Source: Crossiella sp. S99.2 (lineage in GTDB: Bacteria; Actinomycetota; Actinomycetes; Mycobacteriales; Pseudonocardiaceae). Taken from it: a stretch of 64,000 nt of DNA. The notes under the pieces are model-generated. The model did no database searches. It saw only the letters and a program-made list of their open reading frames with translations, and had not been told where the DNA came from. Position numbers and translations under genes: made by a program. Positions 26,446 to 35,171 of the stretch are shown here, piece by piece; position 1 is the stretch's first letter, and each line of letters starts with the position of its first letter. Location of the stretch: positions 62,001 to 126,000 of the forward strand of contig NZ_JALMDK010000014.1 of the NCBI RefSeq assembly GCF_023094165.1. Direction: 5' to 3'.

Positions 26446-28599
26446 ATGGCCAAGCGGACCGATCTTCACAACGAGATCAACGGCAACGTCACCGGTCCGG
26501 TGGTCCAGGCCAATACAATCCACCAAATCGTCCTATCCGCTCCCCCACCGTCCAGTACTCGTATACCGCGGCAGTTACCGCCGGCGCTGAGGGACTTCGC
26601 CGGGCGCACCGAGCAACTCGCCAGCCTCGACACCCTGTTGGACGCCCACGTCCGCAACGATTCGGCAGGCATGCCGCTGGCGGTGCTGGACGGAACCGCC
26701 GGAGTTGGCAAGACAGCGCTGGCCGTGCAGTGGGCCCATCGCGTCCAGCATCACTTCACCGACGGAACCCTGTATGCCGACCTGCGCGGCTACGGTCCCA
26801 ACGCCCCTCTTGCCTCTGCGCTGGTGCTGGCCGCGTTCCTCGGCGATCTTGGTGTCTCCGAGGACCGGATTCCCGCCGAGATGGACACCCAGACCGCGCT
26901 GTACCGGTCGGTGCTGGCCGCGCGACGGGTGTTGGTCTTGCTGGACAACGCGGGCAGTGCCGAACAGGTCCGGCCACTGTTGCCCGGTGCCCCGGGGTGC
27001 CTGGTGCTGGTAACCAGCCGGGCCAGTCTGACCGGGTTGGCCGTGGCCGAGGCCGCTACCCCCCTGTCGGTGGACCTGTTCACCAAAGCGGAGGCCGAGG
27101 ACTTGGTGCGCGGGATCATCGGCGGGAACCGGGTCGAGGCCGAAGCCACGGCGGTGGTCGAACTGATCCGGGTGTGCGCGCGGCTGCCACTGGCCGTCAG
27201 GGTCGCGGCCACGCGCATTGCCATGCGTCCGCACATCACCGTCGCCGACGTCGTAGAGGACATCATCTGCGAGGAGGACCGCTTGGACGCCCTCAGCAGC
27301 GGCGGCGATGACCGCAGCGCTGTGCGCACGGTTTTCGACTGGTCCTACACCCAGTTGCCCGCCGAGCAGGCCCTGCTGTTCCGGCGTCTCGGTCTGCACC
27401 CCGGCCCAGAGTTCAGCGTCGAAGCCGCTGCGGTCCTCGCCAGCATCACGCCTGCCCGGGCCTACCGGCTGCTGGAGGTTCTCACCGCCATCCACCTGGT
27501 GGAGCCGGTCGCGCGCAGGCGCTACCGCTGCCACGACCTGCTGCACACCTACGCCGCCCACCGCGCCAAGCTTGACGACTCCGCCGAGGACCGCCAGGCC
27601 GCGGTGACGGCGGTGATCACCTGGTACGCGCGCACTGCGCAGACTGCAGACCGGCTCGTGTTCCCCGGCCTGGCCGCTCTTGACATCGCGCTGCCGCCCG
27701 TTGGTGTTGAGGTGTTGCTGGCCGACCGGGCGCAGTCGCTGTCCTGGTTGGACCTCGAACTGACCAACCTGGGCGCGGCTCTGCGCGCTGCCTGCCGCCT
27801 CCAGTTGGCTGAGGCCGCGCTGTGCTGTGCCGAAGCGGCGCGGTTTCTCACCTTCCGTCACCGCGCGTTGTGGCCGGTACGGGTGGATATGCACAGCCAG
27901 GGCATCTCCACTGCCCAGAACGCGGGCAACCGGCTCGCGGCCGCGAGCATGTTCACCTTGCGGGCCAACGCCAACTTCGATCTGGGCCGGCTTGCTGAGG
28001 CCGAAGCCGACTACCGCAGCGAACTCGCGCTGGGGGAGGAACTGGGCAACCCCAGGCGCCAGTACAGCGCGCTGGTCGGACTCGGGCAGGTACGACAGTC
28101 ACAGGAGCGCCTGCCCGAAGCATTGGCCTGTTTCCGGCAGGCCTTGCCGTTCGCTCGCCAGGTCGGCGACCCGCGCCCGGAGGCAGTGGTCGAGTGCAAC
28201 CTCAGCGCGGTCAGCGTGCAGCTGGGCCAGTTCCACCATGCCTTGGCCCACGCCGAACGCGAACTCTGGCTCCGGCAGCAAGCAGGGGACCAAGTCGGGG
28301 AAGCGTATGCGCTCTACGGGGCCGCCGTGGCCACGCAAGGGCTCGGTGGGCACGGGAAGGCGATCGCCCTGGCCGAGGAAGCCGTCGAGCTGTTCAGCCA
28401 GTTGATCGGGACTGAGAAGTACCGTGCGACCACCCTGGCAATGGCGGCGACCTCCGCCGAGCACCTCGGTCACCTGCATCGGGCGCACCGGCTTCTCCGG
28501 GAGGCCGCGGCCCTGCTCGAAGGCTTCGACAAAGCCCAGGCCGAGGTTCTAACCGTGCGGGCCGCCGTTCTGGAGAGCAGGCTGCCCGACGGCCCGTGA
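26446..28599 (+). CDS. NB-ARC ATPase with TPR-like repeats
   Basis: A 717-residue STAND protein. The N-terminal tag (DLHNEINGNVTGPVVQANTI) is the glycine/asparagine-rich leader common to actinomycete NB-ARC proteins. Walker A GTAGVGKT is at residues 82-89, and LVLLDNAGSAEQVRPLLPG and LVLVTSRASLTGL are Walker B and sensor regions. A winged helix (ALLFRRLGLHPGPEFSVEAA) and TPR-like repeats to the end (LAEAEADYRSELALGEELG) follow. ATG 26446 is preceded by GGGG; GTG 26431 in frame could be a leaderless start. It ends nine bases before the convergent ThiF-like gene. The 229 bases before it hold no gene. Confidence 0.85.
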   Translation: MAKRTDLHNEINGNVTGPVVQANTIHQIVLSAPPPSSTRIPRQLPPALRDFAGRTEQLASLDTLLDAHVRNDSAGMPLAVLDGTAGVGKTALAVQWAHRVQHHFTDGTLYADLRGYGPNAPLASALVLAAFLGDLGVSEDRIPAEMDTQTALYRSVLAARRVLVLLDNAGSAEQVRPLLPGAPGCLVLVTSRASLTGLAVAEAATPLSVDLFTKAEAEDLVRGIIGGNRVEAEATAVVELIRVCARLPLAVRVAATRIAMRPHITVADVVEDIICEEDRLDALSSGGDDRSAVRTVFDWSYTQLPAEQALLFRRLGLHPGPEFSVEAAAVLASITPARAYRLLEVLTAIHLVEPVARRRYRCHDLLHTYAAHRAKLDDSAEDRQAAVTAVITWYARTAQTADRLVFPGLAALDIALPPVGVEVLLADRAQSLSWLDLELTNLGAALRAACRLQLAEAALCCAEAARFLTFRHRALWPVRVDMHSQGISTAQNAGNRLAAASMFTLRANANFDLGRLAEAEADYRSELALGEELGNPRRQYSALVGLGQVRQSQERLPEALACFRQALPFARQVGDPRPEAVVECNLSAVSVQLGQFHHALAHAERELWLRQQAGDQVGEAYALYGAAVATQGLGGHGKAIALAEEAVELFSQLIGTEKYRATTLAMAATSAEHLGHLHRAHRLLREAAALLEGFDKAQAEVLTVRAAVLESRLPDGP

Positions 28600-28608
28600 C
28601 GGAAGTGC

Positions 28609-29715
28609 TCAGATGCTGGCCCGGTAACAGGTCTGGCAGTCGGGGTGATGCAGGTCCGGGCCCAGGACTGCGCTCTGCAGAGTGGCCAGGTTGATGCCGT
28701 ACTCGCAGTTGACACGCAAACCCGGGGCTCCGGTGATCACGCTCATGACCGCGTGCGCGGCCATCACCCCGGCCGTGGCCGCGGAGGAGGAGTTCGCCGC
28801 GTGCACGGCGATGGACTCCTCCGCCGCCGGCCACATAGTCAGCGGCGGGCCTTCGGCCAGCCGTTGGGCGTGCGCGGCCACGGCGCAGTCATAGCAGGGA
28901 CCGGTGCCCGGCTGGTACACACCGATGTTGACCTGCGGTCCGTGGTAGCCGCCGTGCACCCACGCGGTACCGGTCTGCACGCACGCTTGGTTGACCCAGG
29001 ATCGGATCACCCGAGGGGTGTCCGCGGTGCACAGCAGGATTTGGCAGCGCATGGCCAGCCGGCATGCGGCGGCTACTCCGTCGACGATGCTGCGTTCGCC
29101 GGTGATCTCGATGGTGGGGTTGCAGGCGCGTAGCTTGTCCACCGCCACGTCGACTTTGGGGCGGCCCAGGTCGGCTTCGGTGGCCAGGACGTGGCGGTTG
29201 AGGTTAGACCGCTCCACCACATCCGGATCGACGATGTGCAAGTGCCCGACTCCGGAGAGAGCCAGGGACTGTCCGGCCACGCTGCCTGCCCCGCCCATGC
29301 CGAGCAGGGTGACGTGGGCCTTGCGCAATTGCATTTGGATGTCCCAGCTGCTCGTGCGGGGTGTGCGGTCCAGCCACCGATAGAACGCGCGGCCGCGGTC
29401 GTAACGTTCCCGCTCGGCCGCGGTCAGCTCCTCGGGCGCGACCTCGGCGGCGCCTTCCAGGTACCCGGCCCACAGGAGGCCGTGGAGATCCTCCAGCACA
29501 TCGGCGCGGGTCTTGCCAGGGAAGCGGTGGACCAGGAGGGCAGCGACCACCTGGTCCACCGTGCGTGTCCCGTCGAGGAGTCCCGCCAGCGCCCACACCC
29601 AGCCGTCCGGGTCCCAGACCTCGGTGCCCAGGCCCGGGATGTCGCCGCCGAAGCGGATCCGATCAAGGCCGTGCCGCACGGGCCGGTGCTCGAACTTGAT
29701 GCGCGGACGCCACAT
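28609..29715 (-). CDS. ThiF/E1-like adenylyltransferase with N-terminal PqqD-like region
   Basis: A 368-residue protein. Residues 35-95 (ALAGLLDGTRTVDQVVAALL and following) resemble the winged-helix PqqD/RRE fold that binds leader peptides. The E1 Rossmann domain starts with VTLLGMGGAGSVAGQSLALS, with HIVDPDVVERSNLNRHVL downstream. Two CxxC pairs, CYDC near residue 278 and CQTC close to the C-terminus, make the usual E1 structural zinc site. The family adenylates C-terminal carboxylates, as in MccB for microcin C. Two tiny reading frames immediately upstream on the same strand are candidate substrates. Confidence 0.8.
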   Translation of the reverse strand: MWRPRIKFEHRPVRHGLDRIRFGGDIPGLGTEVWDPDGWVWALAGLLDGTRTVDQVVAALLVHRFPGKTRADVLEDLHGLLWAGYLEGAAEVAPEELTAAERERYDRGRAFYRWLDRTPRTSSWDIQMQLRKAHVTLLGMGGAGSVAGQSLALSGVGHLHIVDPDVVERSNLNRHVLATEADLGRPKVDVAVDKLRACNPTIEITGERSIVDGVAAACRLAMRCQILLCTADTPRVIRSWVNQACVQTGTAWVHGGYHGPQVNIGVYQPGTGPCYDCAVAAHAQRLAEGPPLTMWPAAEESIAVHAANSSSAATAGVMAAHAVMSVITGAPGLRVNCEYGINLATLQSAVLGPDLHHPDCQTCYRASI

Positions 29716-29735
29716 GGAGAAGCCCCTCGGTCGTG

Positions 29736-29798
29736 TTAGCCCTCGGAATTAGGAGAGCTGAAGCTCAGCTGCTGCTTGATCGGGATGAACTCGATCAC
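29736..29798 (-). CDS. Putative 20-residue precursor peptide for ThiF-like enzyme
   Basis: GTG at 29796-29798 opens a 20-codon frame encoding MIEFIPIKQQLSFSSPNSEG, then TAA. A strong purine-rich site (AAGGGGGGTGGG) is nine bases upstream of the GTG. The stop lies 20 bases before the ThiF-like start, whose own site is CCGAGGGG. The start overlaps the stop of the 38-codon frame at 29795 (GTGA). Length and position resemble MccA-like substrates of adenylyltransferases, but no homologue is known to me. Confidence 0.4.
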   Translation of the reverse strand: MIEFIPIKQQLSFSSPNSEG

Positions 29799-29911
29799 GG
29801 TCGCCCACCCCCCTTCCTGAGCAGGCAGAGGAAGAGGTTGGTAGCGGCCAGACAGGCCCGGTGTGGCGGCCCGTCCTCGACTGACGGTGGGTGGAACCGT
29901 GGTGGGTCCAT
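29795..29911 (-). CDS. Putative 38-residue small protein upstream of peptide gene
   Basis: ATG at 29909-29911 is preceded by AGAGGTGAGAG at good distance. It encodes 38 residues with a Pro-rich start (MDPPRFHPPS) and a short hydrophobic C-terminal part with two Cys (CLAATNLFLCLLRKGG). It ends in a GTGA overlap with the 20-residue frame, which suggests coupling. It may be a real small protein or only a leader frame that delivers ribosomes to the peptide. Confidence 0.35.
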   Translation of the reverse strand: MDPPRFHPPSVEDGPPHRACLAATNLFLCLLRKGGGRP

Positions 29912-29937
29912 GGGATCTCTCACCTCTGGTGCTGACG

Positions 29938-30315
29938 TCAGCGGTCTGGATGCCGAGGCACGCCGGGGCCAGGCAGCCCCGCCCGTGCGAGCAGGTCGTT
30001 GAGCAGCCGGTTAGTGGTCGCGACTTTCAGCGCGTCGGGGCCGGGCCGGGTGCATTTGCGGCTCAGACAGCCGAAGAGGTACTCGGCCTCGGGCAGCTGC
30101 ACCTCCTCCAGCACCTGCACGGCGCGGGCGGCCGCCGCGCCAGCCACCCACTCCGCCTGCGCTCCGATTGGGTTGCGCTCGCCCTTGAAGACCCGGCTGG
30201 TCATCGTCCACCGGCAGATGCGGCCTTCGGCGTCGCGGTGAGCACGCACGCATTCGCGCTGCAGGTCCTTGATTACTGGTGGCAGGTACTTATTCCAACC
30301 ATGCGCTATTCTCAC
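29938..30315 (-). pseudogene. Tyrosine recombinase fragment
   Basis: A 125-residue frame. It includes VIKDLQRECVRAHRDAEGRI, then TMTSRVFKGERNPIGAQAEW and later VQVLEEVQLPEAEYLFGCLS. This matches the middle part of large actinomycete tyrosine recombinases, where FKG and the following segment precede the catalytic core. No RHxxRH or active Tyr is present, and the N-terminus is also missing. It is a relic at the left edge of the mobile region. The 241 bases after it (30316-30556) hold nothing I can name. Confidence 0.6.
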
Positions 30316-30556
30316 TGGAGATGAGACCTGACCGGCGCTGGCATTACGGTCATACTGATCCGGCTAGCGCATTGACAGTTCGTGCTTCAGCAACCAAACG
30401 TAGAACCAAGCACTGTGCTGATCGGACTCACCAATGCATGCGTCACGTTGCGGTCCCGAGATGACCATCGACAACTCCAGAGATCATCTATGCCTACGGA
30501 TATCGACACCACGAAGATAGGCCGCAGTCGGGTAGGCTACGACTGACTGGAGGTAT

Positions 30557-31690
30557 GTGTTTCAGGCGGAATATAGGGACGTCATGGCTGCCCACCCAGC
30601 GACTCGAAGACAACGTGCGGTCACCGGCACCATCGCTGGCTTCGTGCTACGCCTGGCTCGAGAGTCCATCCCGCTCACTCAAGTACAGGCTGCCGAAGTA
30701 CTCGATGTCGATCTAGGTACGATTCAGGGTCGAGAGTCTGGCCGTCGCCCCCTAGCTGCGATGAAGGCCGGCGGTCTACTTGCTTTGCGCCGTCGGCTAC
30801 TTGCCCTTGGCGCCGACCGAGCGGTCTTGGCTCTGCTCGAGCCTGCCATGGACGCTGACCGGCTCATCGAGGCAGCACTTGATCCCCCAAGCACCACTAG
30901 CCTGCACCCCTTGGCCAGTTGGGTACACACGAGGGCCACCGCTCACATGATCTCCTGGGCCGTCAACGGCGTCACACCACCTGCACTTCAAGGACTGTCT
31001 ACCTCTCCTCGACGTGGCCCGGCGGCATCAGCGCCGTTGCTAGCTGCATCGCAACGAGCCCAGTTCTTTCATCACCTGCGCGGCATCGTCGAAGCCGCGA
31101 GCACGAGAGGTGAAGAAGACGTACTGCTGCGCCGTCAGGCCCTCTACTTCTCTTCGTATGACAGCAGCCCCGAGGCTCGTTCCTGGACCGCGCAGGTGCC
31201 CACTACGCACCGCGGAGCTCTTATGACGCGAGGATGGTCACCTACCTGGCCTGAAGCCCGCACCATCGCCACTGCCCTCGCGCGCCAAGGTGACCCCGAG
31301 CCCCTACTGGCATTCATCGACCGGACGATGATCAACGACGACAGGGCCGAGGCTGCGAATTTGAACTACTGGGCCTACTGGCTCGGAGCGGTCACCCAGC
31401 CGCAGGCTGACGACACGTTCATGAACGACTACACGCTGACTAGCTGGGATCCTGTGACGCTCCTACGCCACATGGTCCGCAGCGACCGCCAATCATCGGG
31501 CTTTGTCGACTTGTACGCCCATAGCCTCTGGTCCTTAGTGGAGGCGCACAGGTGGTTACCTCAGGCCGCCCCGACACTTGCGGCCGAAGTCGCCGATCTT
31601 AGCGCACTGATCCTGGATGAAGGACAAACTTGCTCTCGAGCCAGGCATGAACTCTCAGTCGTTCACTTCGTTCTACGACAGCAGACTTGA
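30557..31690 (+). CDS. XRE/HTH-type regulator next to HD hydrolase
   Basis: A 377-residue protein. The HTH is residues 22-56 (IAGFVLRLARESIPLTQVQA, then LDVDLGTIQGRESGRRPLA). The rest is helical without recognised motifs. Start GTG 30557 keeps FQAEYRDVMAAHP, which I think is conserved in relatives; ATG 30584 is the alternative. Codon use is less GC-rich than neighbours, suggesting transfer. The next gene, an HD hydrolase, starts 14 bases after the stop; the pair is probably one operon. Confidence 0.75.
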   Translation: MFQAEYRDVMAAHPATRRQRAVTGTIAGFVLRLARESIPLTQVQAAEVLDVDLGTIQGRESGRRPLAAMKAGGLLALRRRLLALGADRAVLALLEPAMDADRLIEAALDPPSTTSLHPLASWVHTRATAHMISWAVNGVTPPALQGLSTSPRRGPAASAPLLAASQRAQFFHHLRGIVEAASTRGEEDVLLRRQALYFSSYDSSPEARSWTAQVPTTHRGALMTRGWSPTWPEARTIATALARQGDPEPLLAFIDRTMINDDRAEAANLNYWAYWLGAVTQPQADDTFMNDYTLTSWDPVTLLRHMVRSDRQSSGFVDLYAHSLWSLVEAHRWLPQAAPTLAAEVADLSALILDEGQTCSRARHELSVVHFVLRQQT

Positions 31691-31704
31691 TCCCGGGAGT
31701 GTCT

Positions 31705-32292
31705 ATGGTTGATGAGCCGACTAGCGAACAAGATGCAACTGGCACCGCTGGCTACCTGCTGGAAATGGGCATGCTGAAGCGGGCGGTCCGGTCAGGCTGG
31801 TGGGTCGCTGGAATCAAGCAGCCAGAAACCATAGCCGAACATAGCTTTCGCACCGCCTTGATCGGAGCGGTGTTGGCAATGATGGAGGGTGCCGATCCCG
31901 CCAAAGTCGCACTTATGGGCGTATTCCATGACACTCAGGAGACCAGGATTGGCGATATCCCACATGTTGGCCGCCGTTATCTCACAGCAGTCTCCAACGA
32001 AAAGGTCACAGCTGACCAGCTTGCGGCTGCCCACCCTGCGGTGCGCTCAGGCATTCAGCAGATCGTGGAGGAATACGAGAGCGGCGACAGTGTAGAGGTC
32101 CTTATCGCCCACGATGCCGACAAGCTTGAGTGCCTCATTCAGGCTATTGAGTATAGCCAGCAGGGACACCAGAATGTGGAGGGCTGGATAAAAGCCAGCC
32201 TGACTAGTCTCAAAACCACCTCCGCCCAACAGCTTGCACAAGCCGCGCTCCACATGTCGTCTACAGAATGGCAACAGACCTATTTGCGGTAA
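31705..32292 (+). CDS. HD-domain phosphohydrolase (YfbR/HDDC2-like)
   Basis: A 195-residue HD hydrolase. The metal ligands are seen as IAEHSFRTALIG (first His), VFHDTQETRIGD (HD pair) and a later IAHDADKLECLIQAIEY (Asp). YfbR/HDDC2-type enzymes are 5'-nucleotidases acting on deoxynucleoside monophosphates, so it could alter nucleotide pools. I prefer ATG 31705, preceded by CGGGAG, over an in-frame TTG at 31687. It is the second gene after an XRE regulator. Confidence 0.82.
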   Translation: MVDEPTSEQDATGTAGYLLEMGMLKRAVRSGWWVAGIKQPETIAEHSFRTALIGAVLAMMEGADPAKVALMGVFHDTQETRIGDIPHVGRRYLTAVSNEKVTADQLAAAHPAVRSGIQQIVEEYESGDSVEVLIAHDADKLECLIQAIEYSQQGHQNVEGWIKASLTSLKTTSAQQLAQAALHMSSTEWQQTYLR

Positions 32293-32446
32293 TCGCTACT
32301 TGGCGGTGACAGCTAGCTAGTACGGCAACCAAGTACGTGAGCGTCCAAATTCACGTCCGACCACTTCAATCCAAGGACTGGCTGACTAAGGGATGTCTCG
32401 TAAGTCGGGATGGGTACTGATCGACTGGTCGAGCATTTAGTTGATC

Positions 32447-32641
32447 ATGTACGGCATGCAGGTGATCACGGCGTCGCGCTCGGAGCGGATTGTCCCGGTC
32501 ACCGGTCTGCGACCGGTTCAGTTCCGCAGACTGGTCGCGACCGTGGCCGAACGCGGTGGTCCGGTGATCGCGGACGGGTGCCGGGACTGACCATGGAGTT
32601 TGCAGCTGCCGGATCGGGTGCTGCTGGTCGCGACGTATTGG
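32447..32641 (+). pseudogene. IS5-family transposase N-terminal relic
   Basis: From ATG 32447 the frame reads RIVPVTGLRPVQFRRLVATV, then a TGA at 32588-32590, and continues in the same frame as PWSLQLPDRVLLVATYW. This is the N-terminal HTH region of IS5-type transposases of actinomycetes, broken by the stop and cut off after TYW. A GGGATGTCTCGTAA sequence at 32392-32405 could be the old left terminal repeat. Confidence 0.65.
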
Positions 32642-32764
32642 CAGAGTTGTAGCGATCGCAGAGATTGATCCAATCAACAGCCGGGAATGTTCGGGCCTGG
32701 CGGTATCGGCATCAACGACGCCAGCATCAAGCTGAGCTCAGGCGCTACAACCGATGCGGCTACC

Positions 32765-33729
32765 TACTCACCTGAGCGCCGTTGCAGTACACGCACTCTG
32801 CTCGCCAACCACCCACACAGGCGAAGCCGGTGATCCCGCCGCCGGGCCGCAGCCTTCGCCAAAGTCTTATCCGCCCGCGCCCGCGTGCTCGGCCCCGAAC
32901 ACCCCAGCACGCTGAGCTCTCTGGCCGGACTGGGGCACTGGCTCGGCGAAGCCGGCGACCCGCACGGCGCCGTACGCGTGCACACCGACCTGCTCGCCCG
33001 CACCGAACACGCCCTGGGCCCCGGCCACCTCGACACCCTCACCGCCCGGCACGCACTGGCCCAGTGGCTGTGCCGGGCCGACAACCCCAGCGGGGCGGCG
33101 CTGGTGTTCACCGAGTTGCTCACCCAGCAACACCAAGCCCTCGGCCCGGACCACCCGGACACACTCACCACCGGCAACAACTTCGCCCACTGTCTAGCCG
33201 CCACCGGAGACCCCGCCGGAGCCGCCGAAGCCTTCGCCCAGCTCATCCACCGCATGCACCACGTGCTGGGCGCTGAACATCCCAACGTGCTGACCGCCCG
33301 CTGCAACCTGGCCACCGCCCTCGGTCACGCCGGCAACCCCGCCGCGGCGGCCCTCCACCTCCACGAGGTACTCGTCGATGTCGAACACGCCTGCGGCACA
33401 ACGCATCCCAGCGCCTTCACCACCACCAACAACCTCGCCCACTGCCAAGGCACCGCCGACGACCCCGCCGGTGCCGCCCAACGACTCCAGACGCTGGTAG
33501 CCACCATGGAAGCCGTGCTCGGCACCACGCACCCTGACACCCTGACACCAGCGAAAACCTGGCCCACTGGCTCGACCAAACCGGAGACCACACCACCACA
33601 GCCACGATCCGCCACCGCCTGCGCAGCCACCAAGACAACACCCGCGGCCAAGGCTCCATCGACCACAACCACGCCCAGCCAGCGCTACGCCAACTCAGAC
33701 CGGAAGCAGGACCCGCGAAGCAGCGCTGA
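32765..33729 (+). pseudogene. Decayed TPR tail of an NB-ARC protein
   Basis: Repeats such as LGPGHLDTLTARHALAQWLC, LGPDHPDTLTTGNNFAHCLA and LGAEHPNVLTARCNLATALG match, in order, the last TPRs of the intact protein at 17415-20162. The fragment lacks any NB-ARC domain. A frameshift near 32845 separates EAGDPAAG from AAFAKVLSARARVLG. A single-base loss near 33550 moves the reading frame, after which SENLAHWLDQTGDHTTTATI continues to TGA 33727-33729. It follows the IS5 relic directly, so loss by transposon-linked deletion is likely. Confidence 0.75.
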
Positions 33730-33739
33730 GAGGCTCAGC

Positions 33740-34195
33740 TGGAACACCCCCACGGGCGTGGGGCGCACATCACGAAGGTCGCGTCGCCGCGCTTGGTCAT
33801 CGGAATATCCCCACGGGCATGGGGCGCACCCCGGCAGCAGCTGTCCGGCGAGTTGGCCGAGCGGAACATCCCCACGTTCGTGGGGATGTTCCGGGCCAAC
33901 GATCGTTGGCTCAGCTGGCGCTTGAGTCCACCCCACGTCCGTGGGGATACTCCGCCGTAGCTGTCGACGCACGGGGCGCGGTGCTCGTCCGTCCTATGCC
34001 CGCGGGAGTGTTCCGCACGTTGACAACTCCATAGCCGAGCCAGCGACGTCCGCCCCACCCCCGTGGGGATATTCCGCTGGAGCGGGCGGCATCTTCGCGG
34101 TGCTGGAGTCCGTCCCACGCCCGTGGGATGTCCGTGCCCAGAGCCAGTTTCGGTGATGGCGCTGGCGTCCGCCTCACGCCCATGGTGAAGTTCTA
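33740..34195. CRISPR. Degenerate type I-E-like CRISPR array with strand switch
   Basis: Eight repeats of about 29 bp: 33740-33768, 33801-33829, 33862-33893, 33926-33954, 33987-34015, 34048-34076, 34108-34134 and 34167-34195. They are separated by seven spacers of 32 bp (one of 31). Repeats 1 and 2 read GGAAYAYCCCCACGGGC (minus orientation). Repeats 4-8 read GTCC...CCCACGCCCGTGGGGA (plus orientation). Repeat 3 joins the two halves into a near palindrome, CGGAACATCCCCACG and CGTGGGGATGTTCCG. The outermost repeats are the most mutated. The form fits actinomycete type I-E repeats. No cas gene or leader is visible. Confidence 0.85.
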
Positions 34196-34814
34196 ACGCG
34201 AAAGCAACACAGTCCGCCGTGGACACCAAGCTGGCCGATGCGTCCCGCCCAAGTCACCAATCTGCGCGCTGCTCCGGCAACCAATCAAAGCCCGGCGTGG
34301 TTGCTCCATGGTCGCTCCGCTGCGGCGGACAGGCCATCAACGCACGACACGTGACGACACGTCGATCTTGAACCGAACTGTGAAAACGACACGACACGGC
34401 CGCGAATGACACCGCCCGACACGCCAGTCCGCTGACTCTTAATCAGCGGGAAACCGCACGTCAAGCAGGTCGCCCTGGCCTAGTCACCCCGCTTGGAGCA
34501 GCCATCAGACTAGGCGGCCACAATCGCCGCGGACTACCTCTCTCAGGCAGGCTCGGGCCTGGTATCCAGGATTGTCACACCCAGAGCCGCGGGCAAGAAC
34601 AGGACCTTGGCGTGCTGGCCGAGGTCCTCGACCATGTAGTGCAGACGTGTTCGGAGCTCATATCGGACCTGCCCAAGCCCGGCAGGACCTGCCAATGCAA
34701 ACGCTGCGCAGGGTCGAAGGGCAGTTTGTCGAACCTGCCACGTCTACCTCTGAGAAGCAGACAAGCAAAGGTTCAGGATCGATCGCTGATCCTGAACCAT
34801 CTCATACCAGCTGA
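34196..34814. other. 619-bp region without recognisable gene
   Basis: Follows the CRISPR array. I find no convincing reading frame, tRNA or cas fragment. A CGACAC/CACGAC-rich stretch at about 34345-34420 is locally repetitive. The start of the region may include a decayed array flank; the end is the 3' side of the lsr2 gene. Confidence 0.4.
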
Positions 34815-35171
34815 CTAATGTGCCGCCTCGAATGCCTCGATGATGTTCGCCGGGATCCGTCCCCGCTCCGCCAGCTGGTGGCCGTTGGTCTTCGCCCAGT
34901 CTCGGATGGCCTTGGTCTGCTCCTTGCTCCGGCCGTCACCACCCGGCCGGCGGCTACCCAGTTGCGGCGCTGGCCCTCGCTTCGCTTTGCCGCCCACTTG
35001 ACGAGCGGCTTCTACGAACGGCGCCAGGCCACCACGGAGCTTCTCAGCGTTGCTGTCGTTCAGGTCGATCTCGTACACCACACCGTCGAGTGCAAACTCA
35101 ACGCGGGAGATGTCCTCGCTGGTGGTGCCGTCCAAGTCGTCGATGAGCTGGACGATGGTGCGCTGAGCCAT
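34815..35171 (-). CDS. lsr2: Lsr2 family nucleoid-associated protein
   Basis: A 118-residue Lsr2. The N-terminal dimerisation domain is MAQRTIVQLIDDLDGTTSED, with FALDGVVYEIDLNDSNAEKL. The C-terminal DNA-binding domain has IRDWAKTNGHQLAERGRIP, where RGR is the minor-groove motif. Lsr2 silences AT-rich foreign DNA. A chromosomal lsr2 normally sits elsewhere, so this one, inside a mobile island with its own GAGG site, may be an island-borne copy. ATG at 35169-35171. Confidence 0.9.
   Translation of the reverse strand: MAQRTIVQLIDDLDGTTSEDISRVEFALDGVVYEIDLNDSNAEKLRGGLAPFVEAARQVGGKAKRGPAPQLGSRRPGGDGRSKEQTKAIRDWAKTNGHQLAERGRIPANIIEAFEAAH

Noticed and set aside
29938..30315. Calling this frame an intact recombinase
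   Set aside because: Catalytic Arg, His and Tyr boxes are absent; only a middle segment remains.
33740..34195. Reading the repeats as a row of rho-independent terminators
   Set aside because: The fixed 29/32 spacing and shared repeat sequence fit a CRISPR array far better; there are no T-runs.
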